A DNA stretch of 64,000 nucleotides from Alphaproteobacteria bacterium (GTDB taxonomy: Bacteria; Pseudomonadota; Alphaproteobacteria; Reyranellales; Reyranellaceae). The stretch is taken from positions 62,001 through 126,000 of the forward strand of contig VGCH01000001.1 in the NCBI GenBank assembly GCA_016870115.1. The letters are read 5' to 3'. The position numbers were made by a program, and so were the translations under genes. The notes below the pieces were generated by a model, which worked only from the letters and a program-made list of their open reading frames with translations, was not told the DNA's origin and ran no database searches. Shown in pieces: positions 63,610-64,000 of the stretch (position 1 is its first letter; each line of letters begins with the position of its first letter).

Positions 63610-64000
63610 TCACTCCGCCGCGAGCGTCTTGTCCACGAAGCGGCGGGCGTCGAATTCCTCGGCGACCCGGCCATCATTGGCGAGCTGCTCGACGACATCG
63701 ATCTCGGCGTACTCCATGACGCCCATTTCGGCGAAGGCTTTGCGCACGCGCGGCCCCCACAGGCCGATATCCTTGACCGTCGGCACGATGCGGCTGAACA
63801 GCCGGCCGCGGAAACTCTGCATCTGCTTGGAGCGGAAATGGATGGCGTTGAGCTCGTCCACCGGCAGGCCGGAGCGCTCCCAGACCTCGGTCTGGTCGAA
63901 GCGGTCACGCATGAAGTAGAGCGCCTCGACCACAAACTCCTCGCGCTCATCGCGCTCGGCGTCGGAGAGCTGGGGATAGGTCTCACGCAGCGCCAGTCGG
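63610..64000 (-). CDS. Second ferritin-like diiron protein, C-terminal part (cut by window edge)
   Basis: The frame continues past the window's end; about 129 C-terminal residues are present. Every block matches the diiron protein at 59973-61040: LRETYPQLSDAEREDREEFVVEALYFMRDRF, SGLPVDELNAIHF, FSRIVPTVKDIGLWGPRVRKAFAEMGVMEYAEIDV. The metal-binding half lies outside the window, so I cannot say whether it is active. Confidence 0.85.
   Translation of the reverse strand, partial: RLALRETYPQLSDAERDEREEFVVEALYFMRDRFDQTEVWERSGLPVDELNAIHFRSKQMQSFRGRLFSRIVPTVKDIGLWGPRVRKAFAEMGVMEYAEIDVVEQLANDGRVAEEFDARRFVDKTLAAE

Overview
The window is a 64 kb stretch of a GC-rich bacterial chromosome, densely packed with genes on both strands. 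Gene content points to an alphaproteobacterium: a petABC (fbcFBC) cytochrome bc1 operon, an ACT-type prephenate dehydratase, an IalB-family secreted protein, DUF6111- and DUF6489-like small proteins, a MoxR/DUF58/DUF4159 operon, and short dispersed intergenic repeats. A Rhodospirillales or Reyranella-like host is my guess and is not proven. I see no phage, transposase, integrase, CRISPR array or rRNA operon, so this is ordinary chromosome with a few accessory-looking patches.

Layout. 0-8.9 kb: a sugar isomerase fragment, a PhzF-type isomerase, rpe, pheA, a membrane-anchored cytochrome c, a HisN-type phosphatase overlapping a class III cyclase, a GNAT enzyme, and a Spy-like periplasmic protein followed by a response regulator and histidine kinase. 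8.9-17.1 kb: acyl-CoA dehydrogenase, EamA transporter, hisB-hisH, an OmpA-type coiled-coil protein, a [2Fe-2S] thioredoxin-like ferredoxin, a PLP ammonia-lyase, and three small lipoproteins of which two are paralogues. 17.1-22 kb: creatininase, PaiB-like protein, dienelactone hydrolase, a CoA-transferase/CoA-lyase pair and a LysE exporter. 22-28.9 kb: cytochrome bc1 (minus strand), trmL-hemF (plus), CCA-adding enzyme, small membrane proteins and a NUDIX hydrolase. 29-35.8 kb: a four-gene MoxR operon. 36-44.8 kb: lipoproteins, an M48 protease, pirin, two DsbA-fold isomerases, two SDRs, a quinone oxidoreductase and an SGNH hydrolase. 44.8-54.8 kb: IalB, TrmH, a methyltransferase, an EamA transporter, an ECF sigma factor with its YCII partner, a 2-hydroxyacid dehydrogenase, tRNA-Gly(GCC), rfbA, a YbaK-like protein, a znuA behind a Zur-like box, folD and yggT. 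54.8-59.9 kb: an FHA protein with a small paralogue, RidA, a frameshifted O-antigen-ligase-like gene, tRNA-Ala(CGC) and two unknown proteins. 59.9-64 kb: a probable oxygenase cassette.

The last cassette is the most interesting part. Two paralogous ferritin-like diiron proteins flank a PaaE-type reductase (FAD, NAD and plant-type [2Fe-2S] domains), a fumarylacetoacetate-hydrolase-family enzyme and a 5-carboxymethyl-2-hydroxymuconate-isomerase-like tautomerase. The first diiron gene and the reductase diverge from a spacer that carries a perfect 8-8-8 inverted repeat, which looks like an operator. I infer a dedicated oxygenase system acting on an unknown, perhaps aromatic, substrate.
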